A DNA stretch of 64,000 nucleotides from Mesorhizobium sp. ES1-1 (GCF_020164785.1 NZ_JAIUGX010000001.1:434001-498000), one strand, 5' to 3'. Shown: positions 1 to 10,749, numbered from the stretch's first letter. A program made the numbers and translations. Notes: a model not told the origin generated them from the letters alone.

Positions 1-12
1 AGGTGGCAAGAA

Positions 13-849
13 GTGAGAGAGCCCTTCAGTTTCGGTACGCCGGAACGTCGGCGCTTTGCCATGCAATTCGGATACGACATGCGGCCGTCCTTCTGGCAGG
101 AAGTCCGTTCGAAGTCGCATCTGGTCATCGCCGCGATCGGCACCGCTGCCCTGCTTGGCGTCGCCGCGGTGGCGCTTTGGCTGGCAATGCCCGCAGGTGA
201 GAGGCAGGCTGCAGCGAGTGCGGAGCAGGCCATCCCGGCCGTACGGGTAAAGACGACGAAAATTGCCCCGGCGGCAACTGTCGTTGCCACGACGGCTTCA
301 CCTGGGACGACGCGCAAATCCGACGCCGTCGTACCAAAGGTGGCGGCAGCGGAAGCGAACATTCCCGCGCTCCCGGCCAATGATCCGCGCTGGACCAGCG
401 CGAATCCGAAGGCTGCTTCCGCGACAGCCGATGCCGATCAAAACGCACCCGGCCAGGTGGCAAACCAGGCTCAGCCGGCGCCCGACAAGGCCGCGGCATT
501 CGCAGCCTCATCAGACGACACCAATGCCACCGACGAACTTGCCAAGGTCGCGGCACCGGCCCCCACCGCCGGCAGCACTCCGGATGGCGCGCAGACCGCC
601 GCCATTCCCGCAGCGAAGCCGGCGGCCGGGGATGACGCCGGCAAGACCAAGGCTGCAAAAACTGTGGCTGCCGGCAACGGGTTGATCGTCAGGGCCGTCA
701 CCATGCGCAGCGGCCCCAAGAAGAATGCAGCGGCCATCCAGACCATACCGGCCAGGACTTCCGTGCAGGTGCTGAGCTGCAAGCAATGGTGCCAGATCGT
801 CCACAACGGCAAGACCGGCTGGGTTTACAAGAGCTACATCAAGATCTGA
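13..849 (+). CDS. Membrane-anchored bacterial SH3 domain protein
   Basis: Predicted 278-residue envelope protein. One hydrophobic helix lies near residues 37-60. A long Ala/Pro/Thr-rich linker of low complexity follows, and then a C-terminal SH3_3-type domain of about 60 residues (from GNGLIVRAVTMRSGP to the end, with the typical GWVYKSYI close). Such domains usually bind peptidoglycan or protein partners in the periplasm. I chose the GTG at 13 because AGGTGG stands six bases before it; the ATG at 61 is an alternative. The specific role is unknown. Sure of the SH3 fold by pattern, not of the function. Confidence 0.8.
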   Translation: MREPFSFGTPERRRFAMQFGYDMRPSFWQEVRSKSHLVIAAIGTAALLGVAAVALWLAMPAGERQAAASAEQAIPAVRVKTTKIAPAATVVATTASPGTTRKSDAVVPKVAAAEANIPALPANDPRWTSANPKAASATADADQNAPGQVANQAQPAPDKAAAFAASSDDTNATDELAKVAAPAPTAGSTPDGAQTAAIPAAKPAAGDDAGKTKAAKTVAAGNGLIVRAVTMRSGPKKNAAAIQTIPARTSVQVLSCKQWCQIVHNGKTGWVYKSYIKI

Positions 850-933
850 GCCTGACTGCGGCAAGGGAAATGCCGACGCGGCGTCGGCCGTGGCCAGCGC
901 GAAACTCGGCGCGCCAGCCGGCATCCGCTATGG

Positions 934-2235
934 TCATTCGCCAGTTCCGAGACCGAACAGACGTCGGAGCCTATGCCGCCGTTTCAATCGTCGGCGCTGC
1001 TCGACGAGGCCACGATGCTGTTCAAAGGGAATTCCATAGAGGCCGCATTGCTGGCATCCCTGCGTTTTGCCGCATTCCGGCACCCAGCACTGAACATCGT
1101 GGGTCCAGGCAAGCGGCACACGTTCCAGATGAAGATTGGAAGAACTCTTCAACAAGATCAATTCACCAGGCGCTGCTGTCCGCCGAACATAGTCCGAGAC
1201 CTCTTTGGGCGTGCGCAGTTCGATGAAGCGGCCAGTGTCGCGATCGGCCTGGCTTGCCTTGGAACGATGCGCATGCTCGCCGACATAGACTACCTGGTTT
1301 GCGATCTCACGCACGCTCTTATAGGCGCGGGCATACTTTGCGTTCGAATCGCTGAAATCCGACATCTGGCCAAGCACAATCCGCTTTTGACCAAGGGTTG
1401 ATTTGGCCAGCATGTCAAAGGCCAGGGGCAACGAGTGCCAAGGCGCTTTGACAGAGTCTACGATGAAGTGAGGCCCGCCCTCCGGGATGATAACCTCACA
1501 GCGGTTTTCGATCGGCTGAAACGTTTCGATCCGGTCCTTCACCGTTTGCGCAGGGACTCCAAGTTCCAGGGCCGTAGCAGCAGCCGCGACCGTCGGCAGC
1601 CAGAAGTGCTCACCCGGAAAGGGGGTTTTGAGTTCAAGCACGCCGCCGCGCCAGTGCAATTTGAAGCTTAGCAAGCGCGGGTATTCGGCACTGACCTCGG
1701 TGACCCGATAGCCGGCGGCTTCCGACTCGCCGAATGTGACGAAGCGTTGCGTGTTGCCGGAGGCCATGGCCAGCACATTGGGATCATCGGCATTGAGCAC
1801 GGCAAGGCCGCCCGGTTCCAGCGCCTCGACAAGGGCGCCCTTTTCACGGGCGACATTCTCCAATGTTCTGAACCTGGAGACATGCTCGAGCCGGATCATT
1901 GTGACGACGGCAACCTGCGGCCGCAATGTTTCCGCCAACGGCTTGATGGAATTGACCGCCGATGCCGACACTTCGACGACCACGTAGTTTACGCCGCGGA
2001 TCCTGTGCGAAAGCATCTTCGACAGCATCTTCAGCGAATGAAAAAGCAGTTCAGTATGGACCGAACCGTGCCCGGCCAATATATGCCCAAGCAGTGCCGT
2101 TGTGGTCGATTTGCCCGAACTCCCTGTTATGCCGATGAAGGTCGCCTTGCTTTTTGAGCGCGCGCGCCTTGCCCCGTAAGCCCTGAGGCGTTGCCCCAAG
2201 CCTTCGCGAATTTTCCGCAGTCGCACTATAATCAT
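934..2235 (-). CDS. Orphan Mur ligase family protein
   Basis: A 433-residue stand-alone member of the Mur ligase superfamily, whose enzymes join an amino acid or peptide to a carboxylate using ATP. The ATP loop GITGSSGKSTTT is at residues 35-46, and the middle domain has the LNADDPNVLA and ENRCEVI patterns. It lies outside any mur cluster, so the substrate is not murein by default. The C-terminus is odd: four cysteines (about C383, C388, C394, C397) precede a very basic tail, which looks like a metal site or a membrane/nucleic-acid contact. Family sure; substrate unknown. Confidence 0.82.
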   Translation of the reverse strand: MIIVRLRKIREGLGQRLRAYGARRARSKSKATFIGITGSSGKSTTTALLGHILAGHGSVHTELLFHSLKMLSKMLSHRIRGVNYVVVEVSASAVNSIKPLAETLRPQVAVVTMIRLEHVSRFRTLENVAREKGALVEALEPGGLAVLNADDPNVLAMASGNTQRFVTFGESEAAGYRVTEVSAEYPRLLSFKLHWRGGVLELKTPFPGEHFWLPTVAAAATALELGVPAQTVKDRIETFQPIENRCEVIIPEGGPHFIVDSVKAPWHSLPLAFDMLAKSTLGQKRIVLGQMSDFSDSNAKYARAYKSVREIANQVVYVGEHAHRSKASQADRDTGRFIELRTPKEVSDYVRRTAAPGELILLKSSSNLHLERVPLAWTHDVQCWVPECGKTQGCQQCGLYGIPFEQHRGLVEQRRRLKRRHRLRRLFGLGTGE

Positions 2236-2319
2236 GCCGCCATATGCCTCGAGCGAGCAGCTTTATGCCTTCGCGCGGTTAATCAAGTCAAATCGCAGCC
2301 ATGTGTCGCCCATACCAAC

Positions 2320-2682
2320 TCAGATGCAGCGGCCGCCGTCGACTTCCAGCGCCACGCCGGTAATGAAGGCGGCCTCGTCCGACGCGAGCCAGAGAGCGGC
2401 GTTGGCAATATCGAGCGGCGTCGACAATCTGCCCAGGGGGATCGAGGCGCGGAACTTCTCCCGAATTTCGGGCGCATCGACGCCCATGAATTTCTCCAGC
2501 ATGCCGGTCTCGCCGGCAACCGGGCAAAGACAATTGACGCGGATGTTCTTTGGCGCCAGTTCCACCGCCATCGATTTTGTCGCGGTGATCGCCCAGCCCT
2601 TCGACGCATTGTACCAGGTGAGACCTGGTCGCGGCCGCAAGCCGGCGCCGGTGACGATGGCAACCTTGTTTTCAAGACGCAT
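2320..2682 (-). pseudogene. SDR family oxidoreductase with internal deletion
   Basis: Remnant of a short-chain dehydrogenase/reductase. The N-terminal start of the nucleotide fold (MRLENKVAIVTGAG) runs directly into the segment that normally follows the catalytic serine (LRPRPGLTWYNASKGWA, with the YxxxK pair). It then continues to a normal SDR C-terminus ending EVDGGRCI. The frame stays open, but about 120 residues of the Rossmann fold are missing, leaving 120 residues where the family has about 250. A deletion inside a former SDR gene is the simplest reading; the product cannot bind NAD(P) normally. Confidence 0.8.
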
Positions 2683-2981
2683 GTGGTACTGCCTGTGGCT
2701 GGTGGCGGGCGATCCGGTACTGTCGCGGAGCCGGAGCTGGCGCATTTGGTAGAAGATCCTCGACCATTGCCGATTTCACCTTTGGCTTTCGCCCTGATCC
2801 CGTTCTATGCTGCACCCGCGAAGGCAATTCAGGCTCGCTTTGCCGACAAGCCCTTCCGGTCATCGCGCTGTCAAGCGGTCGGCGCATAACACTTGGATGT
2901 GACCATTAGAGCACTGGAAAATTTAAATCGATTAGATTATATCAGCCGCGTATTTGCGACCGGCGTCAGAGCGGACAGACA
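2683..2981 (+). promoter_or_regulatory. Upstream region of zwf
   Basis: About 300 bases without a convincing gene. The first 200 are GC-rich and may be decayed sequence upstream of the SDR remnant. Bases 2917-2943 are strikingly AT-rich for this genome and include AATTTAAATCGATTAGATT, with a small AATCGATT palindrome. This is the likely promoter and operator zone of the zwf-pgl-edd operon. I cannot assign a regulator from sequence alone. Confidence 0.45.
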
Positions 2982-4451
2982 ATGACCAGCCAAATTATCC
3001 CCGTCGATCCTTTCGACTTCATCATATTCGGCGGCACGGGCGACCTGTCCGAGCGCAAGCTGCTGCCGTCGCTCTATCATCGTCAGCGCGACCATCAATT
3101 CTCCGAGCCGACGCGCATCATCGGCGCGTCGCGCGCGAAGATGACCGATGCGGAGTTCCAGGCCTTCGCCAAACAGGCGATCTCGCAGCATGTCAAACCG
3201 GCCGACATCGACGCCAAGGAACTGAAGACCTTCCTCGCCCGACTTTCCTACATTTCGGCGGATGCAACGACCGGCGCCGGCTTCGACAAGCTGAAGAAGG
3301 CGATCGGCGAGAGCGACAACATCCGGGCTTTCTATCTTGCGGTTGCGCCGGCGCTTTTCGGCGATATCTCGCACCAGTTGAAAGAGCACGATTTGATCAC
3401 GCCGAAATCGCGCATCGTGCTGGAGAAGCCGATCGGTCGCGATCTTAGCTCGGCGCGCACGCTCAACGATCTGGTCGGCGACAATTTCCAGGAAAGCCAG
3501 ATCTTCCGCATCGACCACTATCTCGGCAAGGAGACAGTGCAGAACCTGATGGCTCTGCGCTTCGCCAACGCGCTCTACGAACCGCTCTGGAACTCCGCCC
3601 ATATCGACCATGTGCAGATTACCGTGGCCGAAACCGTGGGGCTGGAAGACCGCGTTACCTATTACGACAAGGCCGGCGCCCTGCGCGACATGGTGCAGAA
3701 CCACATGCTGCAGCTTTTGTGCCTCGTCGCCATGGAGGCGCCGTCGTCGATGGACGCCGACGCCGTACGCGACGAGAAACTGAAGGTGCTTCGCGCGCTC
3801 AAGCGCATCAATGGCAATGAGGCGCCGAAGCAGACCGTGCGCGGGCAGTACCGCGCCGGGGCCTCGGCGGGTGGCCCGGTCAAGGGTTATGTCGAGGAGC
3901 TGGGCCATGACAGCAATACCGAGACCTTCGTCGCCATCAAGGCCGAGATCGGCACCTGGCGCTGGGCAGGTGTGCCGTTTTACCTGAGGACCGGCAAGCG
4001 GCTGGCGACCCGGGTTTCGGAAATCGTCATCGAATTCAAGCCTATCCCGCATTCGATCTTCGGCGACAGCGCGGGGCCGATATCGGCCAACCAACTGGTC
4101 ATCCGCCTGCAGCCCGACGAAGGCGTCAAGCAGTTCATCATGATCAAGGATCCGGGTCCGGGAGGCATGCGGCTGCGCCAGATTTCGCTCGACATGAGTT
4201 TCGCGCAGTCTTTCGACGGGCGCGCGCCGGATGCCTATGAGCGGCTGATCATGGATGTCATCCGCGGCAACCAGACCCTGTTCATGCGACGCGACGAAGT
4301 CGAGGCCGCGTGGAAATGGATCGATCCGATCCAGAATGCCTGGGAAAGCGCCAGGCAGGACGCGCAGGGATATACGGCGGGGACCTGGGGTCCGTCGGCC
4401 TCTATTGCGCTTATCGAACGCGACGGACGGACATGGCACGAGAGCAATTGA
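2982..4451 (+). CDS. zwf: Glucose-6-phosphate 1-dehydrogenase
   Basis: Oxidises glucose-6-phosphate to 6-phosphogluconolactone with NADP(+), the entry step of the Entner-Doudoroff and oxidative pentose phosphate routes in the cytoplasm. The 489 residues match the family length. The N-terminal nucleotide motif FGGTGDLSERKL is at about residues 16-27 and the substrate-binding signature RIDHYLGKE at about 176-184. First gene of an operon with pgl (overlapping by 19 bases) and edd, so carbon is channelled into the Entner-Doudoroff pathway. No defect seen. Confidence 0.97.
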   Translation: MTSQIIPVDPFDFIIFGGTGDLSERKLLPSLYHRQRDHQFSEPTRIIGASRAKMTDAEFQAFAKQAISQHVKPADIDAKELKTFLARLSYISADATTGAGFDKLKKAIGESDNIRAFYLAVAPALFGDISHQLKEHDLITPKSRIVLEKPIGRDLSSARTLNDLVGDNFQESQIFRIDHYLGKETVQNLMALRFANALYEPLWNSAHIDHVQITVAETVGLEDRVTYYDKAGALRDMVQNHMLQLLCLVAMEAPSSMDADAVRDEKLKVLRALKRINGNEAPKQTVRGQYRAGASAGGPVKGYVEELGHDSNTETFVAIKAEIGTWRWAGVPFYLRTGKRLATRVSEIVIEFKPIPHSIFGDSAGPISANQLVIRLQPDEGVKQFIMIKDPGPGGMRLRQISLDMSFAQSFDGRAPDAYERLIMDVIRGNQTLFMRRDEVEAAWKWIDPIQNAWESARQDAQGYTAGTWGPSASIALIERDGRTWHESN

Positions 4452-5149
4452 GCAGCGCCGCCTATAGCTGGAACGGCTTTGCCAGCCGCGCGGAACTCGC
4501 TGCCGCCCTGGCAGGCCATGTCGCCGGCCGCCTGACCAAGGCAATCGCCGAACGCGGCCAGGGATTTCTCGCCGTGTCCGGCGGTACCACGCCGGCAAAG
4601 TTCTTCGCGGCGCTTTCAGCAGTTCCGATAGAGTGGGACAGGGTGATTGTGACGCTCGTCGACGAGCGCTTCGTTCCGGCCTCGTCGCCACGCTCGAATG
4701 CCGGACTTGTTGCAGCCAATCTGTTGCAGAACGCGGCCAAGGCGGCCCAATTCGTGCCGCTCTACCATGAGGGCAGCAGCATCGAGGACGTGGCCGCATC
4801 CGACAATGCGAAGCTGCGATCACTGCCATGGCCCCTCGACGTCGTAGTGCTCGGCATGGGGCCCGACGGCCACACCGCTTCGTTCTTTCCCGACGCCGAC
4901 GAGCTGGCGACGTTGCTCGACGCAGCTTCCGACAGGATCGTGCTCCCGGTTCATGCGGTGAGCGCGGGCGAGCCGCGGCTGACACTGTCGATGGCGCGTA
5001 TCGTCGACGCCGGTTTCGTCGCTCTGCACATAGAGGGTGAAGAAAAGCGCGTCGCCTTCGACGGCGCGGTCGCGTCCGGACCGCGAAAGCCGATCCGCGC
5101 CGTGCTGGAAGCGGCCGCCACGCCCGTGGAGATTTTCTGGGCGCCTTGA
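4433..5149 (+). CDS. pgl: 6-phosphogluconolactonase
   Basis: Hydrolyses 6-phosphogluconolactone to 6-phosphogluconate, the step between zwf and edd. The 238-residue protein has family signatures: SGGTTP near residues 47-52, VDERFVPASSPRSN in the middle, and GMGPDGHTASFFP around 141-153. The ATG at 4433 lies inside the end of zwf in another frame, giving a 19-base overlap typical of translational coupling. Upstream in-frame starts would run deep into zwf and are not needed. Confidence 0.95.
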   Translation: MAREQLSSAAYSWNGFASRAELAAALAGHVAGRLTKAIAERGQGFLAVSGGTTPAKFFAALSAVPIEWDRVIVTLVDERFVPASSPRSNAGLVAANLLQNAAKAAQFVPLYHEGSSIEDVAASDNAKLRSLPWPLDVVVLGMGPDGHTASFFPDADELATLLDAASDRIVLPVHAVSAGEPRLTLSMARIVDAGFVALHIEGEEKRVAFDGAVASGPRKPIRAVLEAAATPVEIFWAP

Positions 5150-5221
5150 TTAAACTTGCCGAGGGGTCCCGATAAACGGCGGGAGGATGTTTCCGGGACC
5201 TCGCCTGAAAGGACCAATTCC

Positions 5222-7045
5222 ATGACCGTCAGACGCGATATCGAAGCCATCACCGAGCGCATCCGCCAGCGCTCCAAACCGGGCCGCGAACGCTATCTCA
5301 GCCGGATCGCCGAGGCGTCGAACCAGACCGCCAACCGGGCGGTCCTGTCGTGCGGCAACCTCGCGCATGGCTTCGCGGTATGCAGCCCGTCGGAAAAGCA
5401 GGCGCTCGGAGCCGACAAGGTGCCAAATCTCGGCATCATCACGTCTTACAACGACATGCTGTCGGCGCATCAGCCGTTCGAGACCTTTCCGGCGCTGATC
5501 AAGGATGCCGCGCGCGAAGCAGGCGGCATCGCGCAGGTGGCGGGCGGCGTGCCGGCGATGTGCGATGGCGTGACGCAAGGCCAGCCAGGCATGGAGCTGT
5601 CGCTGTTCTCGCGCGACGTGATCGCCATGTCCGCGGCGATCGGCCTGTCGCACAACATGTTCGACGCCGCCGTCTATCTCGGCGTCTGCGACAAGATCGT
5701 GCCGGGTCTGGTGATCGCGGCGCTGACCTTCGGCCACCTGCCGGCGGTTTTCATCCCGGCCGGGCCGATGAGCACCGGGATACCGAATGACGAGAAGGCC
5801 AGGATCCGCCAGCTCTATGCCGAGGGCAAGGTGGGACGTGCTGAACTGCTGGAAGCAGAATCCAGGTCGTATCATGGGCCGGGCACCTGCACCTTCTACG
5901 GCACGGCGAATTCCAACCAGATGCTTATGGAGATCATGGGGCTGCACACGCCGGGCGCATCCTTCGTCAATCCCGGCACGCCGCTTCGCGACGCCTTGAC
6001 GCGGGAAGCGACGAAACGGGCGCTGGCGATCACCGCGCTCGGCAATGCCTATACGCCGGTCGGCCGGATGATCGACGAGCGGTCGATCGTCAATGGCGTG
6101 GTCGGCCTGCACGCCACCGGCGGCTCGACCAACCACACTATCCACCTGATCGCGATGGCTGCCGCCGCCGGCATCGCCATCACCTGGCAGGATATTTCCG
6201 ATCTTTCCGAAGCGGTGCCGCTGCTGGCGCGTGTCTATCCGAACGGTCTTGCCGACGTGAACCATTTCCATGCGGCCGGCGGCCTCGGCTTCCTCATCCG
6301 CGAGTTGCTCGACGAAGGCGTGCTGCACGAGGACGTGCAGACCGTGTGGGGCGAAGGATTGCGGCCCTATGCGGTCGAGGCCAGGCTCGGCGCCGATGGC
6401 GGCGTGGTGCGCGAGGCCGCGCCCCGGATCAGCGGCGACGAAAAGGTGCTAGCGCCCTTCGACAAGGCCTTTCAGGCGACAGGCGGCCTCAAGGTGCTGG
6501 CGGGCAATCTCGGACATGCCGTCATCAAGACATCCGCCGTGAAGCCGGAGCGGCGTGTCATCGAGGCGCCGGCCAGGGTATTCGACAGCCAGCAAGGGCT
6601 GAACGACGCATTCAAGGCCGGCACGCTGACCGGCGACTTCATCGCCGTCATCCGCTTCCAGGGGCCGAAGGCGAATGGCATGCCCGAACTGCATAAGCTG
6701 ACCACAGTGCTCGGCATCCTGCAGGATCGCGGCCAGCGCGTTGCGCTGGTTACCGACGGACGCATGTCCGGCGCCTCCGGCAAGGTGCCGGCGGCGATCC
6801 ATGTCACACCGGAAGCCGTCGAAGACGGGCCGATCGCCAGGATCCATGACGGCGATATCATCCGGCTGGACGCCGATGCCGGGACCCTCGAAGTGCACGT
6901 GCCGGCGCCGGACTTTGCGCTGCGCCGCACGGCGGAAGTCGATCTTATCGGCAATGAATTCGGGTTCGGCCGCGAACTGTTCGCCGGTTTCCGCCAGCTG
7001 GTCGGCCGCGCCGACCACGGCGCGAGCGCGTTTGGCGGCGCTTGA
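5222..7045 (+). CDS. edd: Phosphogluconate dehydratase
   Basis: Dehydrates 6-phosphogluconate to 2-keto-3-deoxy-6-phosphogluconate, the committed Entner-Doudoroff step. 607 residues, an IlvD/Edd-family Fe-S enzyme. Signatures visible include [15 protein letters not shown] near residue 113 and [12 protein letters not shown] near residue 510. The start is set by AAAGGA shortly before ATG 5222. Third gene of zwf-pgl-edd; the aldolase gene eda is not in the window. Confidence 0.96.
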   Translation: MTVRRDIEAITERIRQRSKPGRERYLSRIAEASNQTANRAVLSCGNLAHGFAVCSPSEKQALGADKVPNLGIITSYNDMLSAHQPFETFPALIKDAAREAGGIAQVAGGVPAMCDGVTQGQPGMELSLFSRDVIAMSAAIGLSHNMFDAAVYLGVCDKIVPGLVIAALTFGHLPAVFIPAGPMSTGIPNDEKARIRQLYAEGKVGRAELLEAESRSYHGPGTCTFYGTANSNQMLMEIMGLHTPGASFVNPGTPLRDALTREATKRALAITALGNAYTPVGRMIDERSIVNGVVGLHATGGSTNHTIHLIAMAAAAGIAITWQDISDLSEAVPLLARVYPNGLADVNHFHAAGGLGFLIRELLDEGVLHEDVQTVWGEGLRPYAVEARLGADGGVVREAAPRISGDEKVLAPFDKAFQATGGLKVLAGNLGHAVIKTSAVKPERRVIEAPARVFDSQQGLNDAFKAGTLTGDFIAVIRFQGPKANGMPELHKLTTVLGILQDRGQRVALVTDGRMSGASGKVPAAIHVTPEAVEDGPIARIHDGDIIRLDADAGTLEVHVPAPDFALRRTAEVDLIGNEFGFGRELFAGFRQLVGRADHGASAFGGA

Positions 7046-7072
7046 CCCGCGGCGAATCGCGACCGTCGAGGG

Positions 7073-8734
7073 CTACTGGACGCTAAGTTCTGTCCGCTCC
7101 CCAGCCTTGATGGCGAAGGGTGTTTCCTTGTCGGCCTTGTCAGTGGTGAAATTGGTCACCAGCACATAATCGCCCGCGGCAAGGGTTGTCTGCATCTTCT
7201 CTCCGAAGGCGTAAGTCACCTGCTTGCGCTCGCCCTGGATGTTCTTCTTGGCCTCATAGATCTTGTAGCCGTCGGCTCCGGGCGCCTCCACGGCCAGGAC
7301 ACCAGCGTTCAGCGTCACGTTGACATCGCTCATCTGACCGACAGTCACGGTGAAAGGCTGTTCGACGGACGCCGCCTGCACTTCTGCGCTCATCACATAG
7401 TCGCCGGCCGGGAGATCGAACTGGCTGTCGGCGCCAAAGGCATAGGTCACCTGGTCGCGTGTACCGTCGATCTTTTTGGCGGCCTTGTAGACTTTCCACG
7501 AGACATCGGTGCCAGCCTTCTCGCCGCCCTGGGTGTAGAAGGCATTTGCCTTGACCTTGCCCACGCCGACGATCATGTCCTTGTCCACGACCTGGCCGGC
7601 GGCGAGCTGCATCGTTTCGCTTGCCTCGCCGGCGCCCAGGCGCACGGTGATCTTGGTCTCGCCAGTCGGCACAACCAGCTTCGCCTCGCCGTAATTGCTG
7701 TCGGACGTGCCACCGGGATAGGCGATGCTGATCTGCGCGTTGCGGTCGACATCTGCGCCGGGCCATGGCCGCGCGCGGATGTCGAGCGACGCGGCGTTTA
7801 GGTTGAGCGCCATTTCCGTCGCCTTGTCGGCGGTCAGAGAGACTTTCGCTTCGGCTCTCGCAGCCCCGCTGGTCGCAACGACGATATAATTTCCCGCCGC
7901 AATGTGGAACTTGATGGCGTTGTAACCGGAATCGACATGCTGGCCGCTCGTCCCCTGCGCGTCATCCTTGAAGATCTCGTAATAGATATCGGACTTCGGC
8001 TGTTCGCCACCCTCCTTGAGCAGCGCTGTCGGAATGAGATTGTAGTCGATCTCCGCCGCTTTCGGTGCTGGAGCTGGTTCGGGCGATGGTGCCGGAGCGG
8101 GGGACGGTTCTGGCGCGGCGACCGTCTCGGCCAACGCTTCCCGCAGCGCCTTCGCGTCGGATGCCTGGATATACTTGCCGCCTGTATTGTCCGCGATGCA
8201 GGCGATCTGCTTGCCTTCGTCGGCGGTCAGGCCGAAGCCGACAACGTCGGCGGTGAAATCGACGCCGGCCGCCTCAAGCTCCTTGCCGAGCGCGCACGGA
8301 TCACCTCCGCAGGTTTCCAGGCCGTCGGTGATCAGGACGACAGTTGCCCTGTCCTCCGTATATTTCAACGCCTCGGCAGCCTGCTTGACGGCCGCTGTGA
8401 GGGGTGTCTTGCCCAGAAATTTCAGGCTGTCGGCGGCAGCGGTGATCGCGCTTGCCGATCCGGGCTGGGGCGGCACGATCAGCTGGATATCGTCGCAGCT
8501 GCCTTTTTCGCGATGTCCATAGGCCATGAAGCCGATTTCCGCATCGGCGGGGGTCGATTGAAGGACCGTCTTCAGCGATTCCCGAGCGATTTCAAGCTTG
8601 GGCCGGCCATCGATCTGCGCCCACATCGAGCCGGACGCATCGAGGACAATGATGACCCTATCGGCGGCAAAACCCAGCGTTGTCATCGACAAAAGGAACA
8701 TCGCCGCGGCGATGTTCCGTGCAAGTCCCGCCAT
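7073..8734 (-). CDS. Secreted VWA domain protein
   Basis: A 553-residue exported protein. A signal peptide (about residues 1-24) leads straight into a von Willebrand factor A domain with the metal-site motif DASGSM at 32-36 and a conserved DGLETCGG stretch. An Ala/Pro/Glu linker near residues 205-225 joins it to a C-terminal half made of repeated beta units. Two of these are clearly related: [20 protein letters not shown] and [20 protein letters not shown], each ending in AGDYV. This suggests a periplasmic or surface binding protein. Start fixed by AGGAG before ATG 8734. Single-gene unit on the minus strand; ligand unknown. Confidence 0.82.
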   Translation of the reverse strand: MAGLARNIAAAMFLLSMTTLGFAADRVIIVLDASGSMWAQIDGRPKLEIARESLKTVLQSTPADAEIGFMAYGHREKGSCDDIQLIVPPQPGSASAITAAADSLKFLGKTPLTAAVKQAAEALKYTEDRATVVLITDGLETCGGDPCALGKELEAAGVDFTADVVGFGLTADEGKQIACIADNTGGKYIQASDAKALREALAETVAAPEPSPAPAPSPEPAPAPKAAEIDYNLIPTALLKEGGEQPKSDIYYEIFKDDAQGTSGQHVDSGYNAIKFHIAAGNYIVVATSGAARAEAKVSLTADKATEMALNLNAASLDIRARPWPGADVDRNAQISIAYPGGTSDSNYGEAKLVVPTGETKITVRLGAGEASETMQLAAGQVVDKDMIVGVGKVKANAFYTQGGEKAGTDVSWKVYKAAKKIDGTRDQVTYAFGADSQFDLPAGDYVMSAEVQAASVEQPFTVTVGQMSDVNVTLNAGVLAVEAPGADGYKIYEAKKNIQGERKQVTYAFGEKMQTTLAAGDYVLVTNFTTDKADKETPFAIKAGERTELSVQ

Positions 8735-8822
8735 CGAAATCTCCTGAATGAGCCATCCCGTCCGTCCGCGCGCCAAAGCTATTTGAGCCCGCGTCGAGAC
8801 ACAAGCCCGGGCCGGTGGCGGC

Positions 8823-9842
8823 TTAATATGTGGTGCGTCGCTCTTCCGACGGCGGCCTGCCGAATTGCAGCCGGTAGCTCTGGGCGAAATAAGAATGCGA
8901 GGTGAAGCCCGTCGCGATCGCGACGTCGAGGATCGGCATGTTGGTCTGGCGCAGCAATTCGCGTGCCCGCTCGAGCCGCAGTCGCATATAGTAGCGGCCG
9001 GGCGTGACATTGAGATGGCGCAGGAAAAGGCGCTCGACCTGGCGCACCGACAAGCCCGCCGATTTGGCCAGTTGCACCGCCGACAGAGGCTCGTCGAGAT
9101 GGTCGGCCATCAATTCGACGATACGCCTGAGCTTCTCGGACTTGCCGGTCAGGTCGCGTTCGGGGCCGACACGCTGCCGGTCGCCCGCCGAGCGGATGCG
9201 CTCGTGCTGGAACTGGTTGGCGACGCCATTGGCGAGGTTGGAGCCGAAGTCGCCCCGCACGATCTCAAGCATCAGGTCGATCGAGGTGGTACCCCCGGCG
9301 CAGGTGTAGCGCTTGCGATCGATCTCGAAGACGTTGCCCGTGCAATTGATGTCGGGAAAGCGCTCGACGAAGCCGGCGCGGTTCTCCCAATGGATCGTGC
9401 AGCGATAGCCGTCGAGCTGACCTGCCTCGGCAAGCAAGTAGGACCCAACCGACAGCGCGCCCAGCGCATTGCCACGCCGGCCCCAGCTCCGCAGCGCCGC
9501 CAGAACCTTGCTCTTGCCGTGAAATTCCGTCGTCAAACCGACCGAAACGAAGAGGATGTCGACGGGCGGGAGGTCGGCAACTGCGTAGTCAATCTTCAGC
9601 GGCAGGCCGTTCGACGCCATCACGGCATCGCCATCGGCCGATACCGTGGTCCAGGCATAGAAATCGCGGCCAAGCAGACGGTTCGCCGAACGGAAGGTGT
9701 CGATCGCCGCCGCCAGCGAAAACATGGAGAATTTGTCGACCAGCAGGAAGGCAAAATGCCGGCCACCTTGAACGGGATCGCTGACGACCGGCCGCTCCTG
9801 GAGACTGGTGGGGTTCGGCAAAGCTGTGGCTTTCAGGGACAA
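8823..9842 (-). CDS. GlxA-type AraC family transcriptional regulator
   Basis: A 339-residue regulator with two parts. The N-terminal DJ-1/PfpI-like domain (about residues 28-190) resembles the amidase-like sensor of GlxA/FtrA proteins. The C-terminal AraC DNA-binding domain (about 238-335) shows LSVRQVERLFLRHL in the first helix-turn-helix and the AIATGFTSHSYFAQSYRLQFG signature in the second. Known relatives control glycine betaine, carnitine or choline catabolism. No such operon is adjacent, so the target is open. The start is a TTG without a strong ribosome site and may be a little downstream. Confidence 0.87.
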   Translation of the reverse strand: MSLKATALPNPTSLQERPVVSDPVQGGRHFAFLLVDKFSMFSLAAAIDTFRSANRLLGRDFYAWTTVSADGDAVMASNGLPLKIDYAVADLPPVDILFVSVGLTTEFHGKSKVLAALRSWGRRGNALGALSVGSYLLAEAGQLDGYRCTIHWENRAGFVERFPDINCTGNVFEIDRKRYTCAGGTTSIDLMLEIVRGDFGSNLANGVANQFQHERIRSAGDRQRVGPERDLTGKSEKLRRIVELMADHLDEPLSAVQLAKSAGLSVRQVERLFLRHLNVTPGRYYMRLRLERARELLRQTNMPILDVAIATGFTSHSYFAQSYRLQFGRPPSEERRTTY

Positions 9843-9849
9843 TCCGGGC

Positions 9850-10749
9850 TCAGAAGGAGGGCCGCTTCAATCCGGCCGCAAGATAGGCCGAGGCTAACGT
9901 ATTGGCCATCAGCATGGCAATGGTCATAGGCCCGACGCCGCCGGGCACAGGCGTGATGGCGCCGGCCACCTTGGCCGCTTCCGTATAGGCGACATCGCCG
10001 ACGAGGCGGGACTTGCCCTCGCCCTTTTCGGGCGCGGGAATGCGGTTGATGCCGACATCGATGACCGTCGCGCCAGGCTTGACCCAGTCGCCTTTGACCA
10101 TTTCCGGCCGACCGACAGCGGCCACCAGTATATCAGCGGTGCGGGCGAGTGCCGGCAGGTCCTTGGTGCGGCTATGGGCGATGGTGACGGTGCAGTTCGC
10201 GGCAAGCAGCAAGTTGGCCATCGGCTTGCCGACGATGTTGGAACGGCCGACGACCACGGCATTGAGACCGGACAGGTCCTTGCCGCGCACGCGTTCGATC
10301 AACAGCATCGAGCCGGCCGGCGTGCAGGGAACGAAGGCGGTGTCGAGTTCGCCCGTGCCGAGCTTGCCGACATTGATGAAATGGAAGCCGTCGACATCCT
10401 TCTCCGGCGCTATGGTCTGGATGATCTTGCCAGCATCGACATGAGCGGGGAGCGGAAGCTGCACCAGTATGCCGTTGACGGCCGGGTCGGCATTGAGCTC
10501 GCCGATGATCTTCAGCAGGGCCTGCTCGGACGTTTCGGCGGGCAGCGTGTGCTGGACCGAATGAAAGCCGCAATCCTTGGCGGTGCGAGACTTGGAGGCG
10601 ACATAAACCTGGCTCGCCGGATCCTCGCCGACGATCACGACGGCGAGACCGGGCTTGGCCCTGCCCTTGGCAATCAGGTCGGCCGTCAGGGCCTTGACCT
10701 GCCGCACCACGTCTTCGGCAACACTCTTACCGTCAATTACTTCGGCCAT
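9850..10749 (-). CDS. folD: Bifunctional methylenetetrahydrofolate dehydrogenase/cyclohydrolase
   Basis: Interconverts 5,10-methylene-, methenyl- and 10-formyl-tetrahydrofolate in the cytoplasm and supplies one-carbon units. 299 residues, normal length. Signatures: Y49-K53-type motif in [26 protein letters not shown], the nucleotide site [18 protein letters not shown], and the C-terminal [16 protein letters not shown]. Eight bases separate it from the GlxA-type gene downstream on the same strand, so co-transcription is possible, though a functional link is not obvious. Confidence 0.97.
   Translation of the reverse strand: MAEVIDGKSVAEDVVRQVKALTADLIAKGRAKPGLAVVIVGEDPASQVYVASKSRTAKDCGFHSVQHTLPAETSEQALLKIIGELNADPAVNGILVQLPLPAHVDAGKIIQTIAPEKDVDGFHFINVGKLGTGELDTAFVPCTPAGSMLLIERVRGKDLSGLNAVVVGRSNIVGKPMANLLLAANCTVTIAHSRTKDLPALARTADILVAAVGRPEMVKGDWVKPGATVIDVGINRIPAPEKGEGKSRLVGDVAYTEAAKVAGAITPVPGGVGPMTIAMLMANTLASAYLAAGLKRPSF

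Noticed and set aside
2937..4985. 682-codon open frame on the minus strand
   Set aside because: It is antisense to zwf and pgl, has an Arg-rich composition typical of GC-rich shadow frames, and shows no family motif.
5150..6328. 392-codon open frame on the minus strand
   Set aside because: It is antisense to edd with biased His/Arg content; edd is certain on the other strand.
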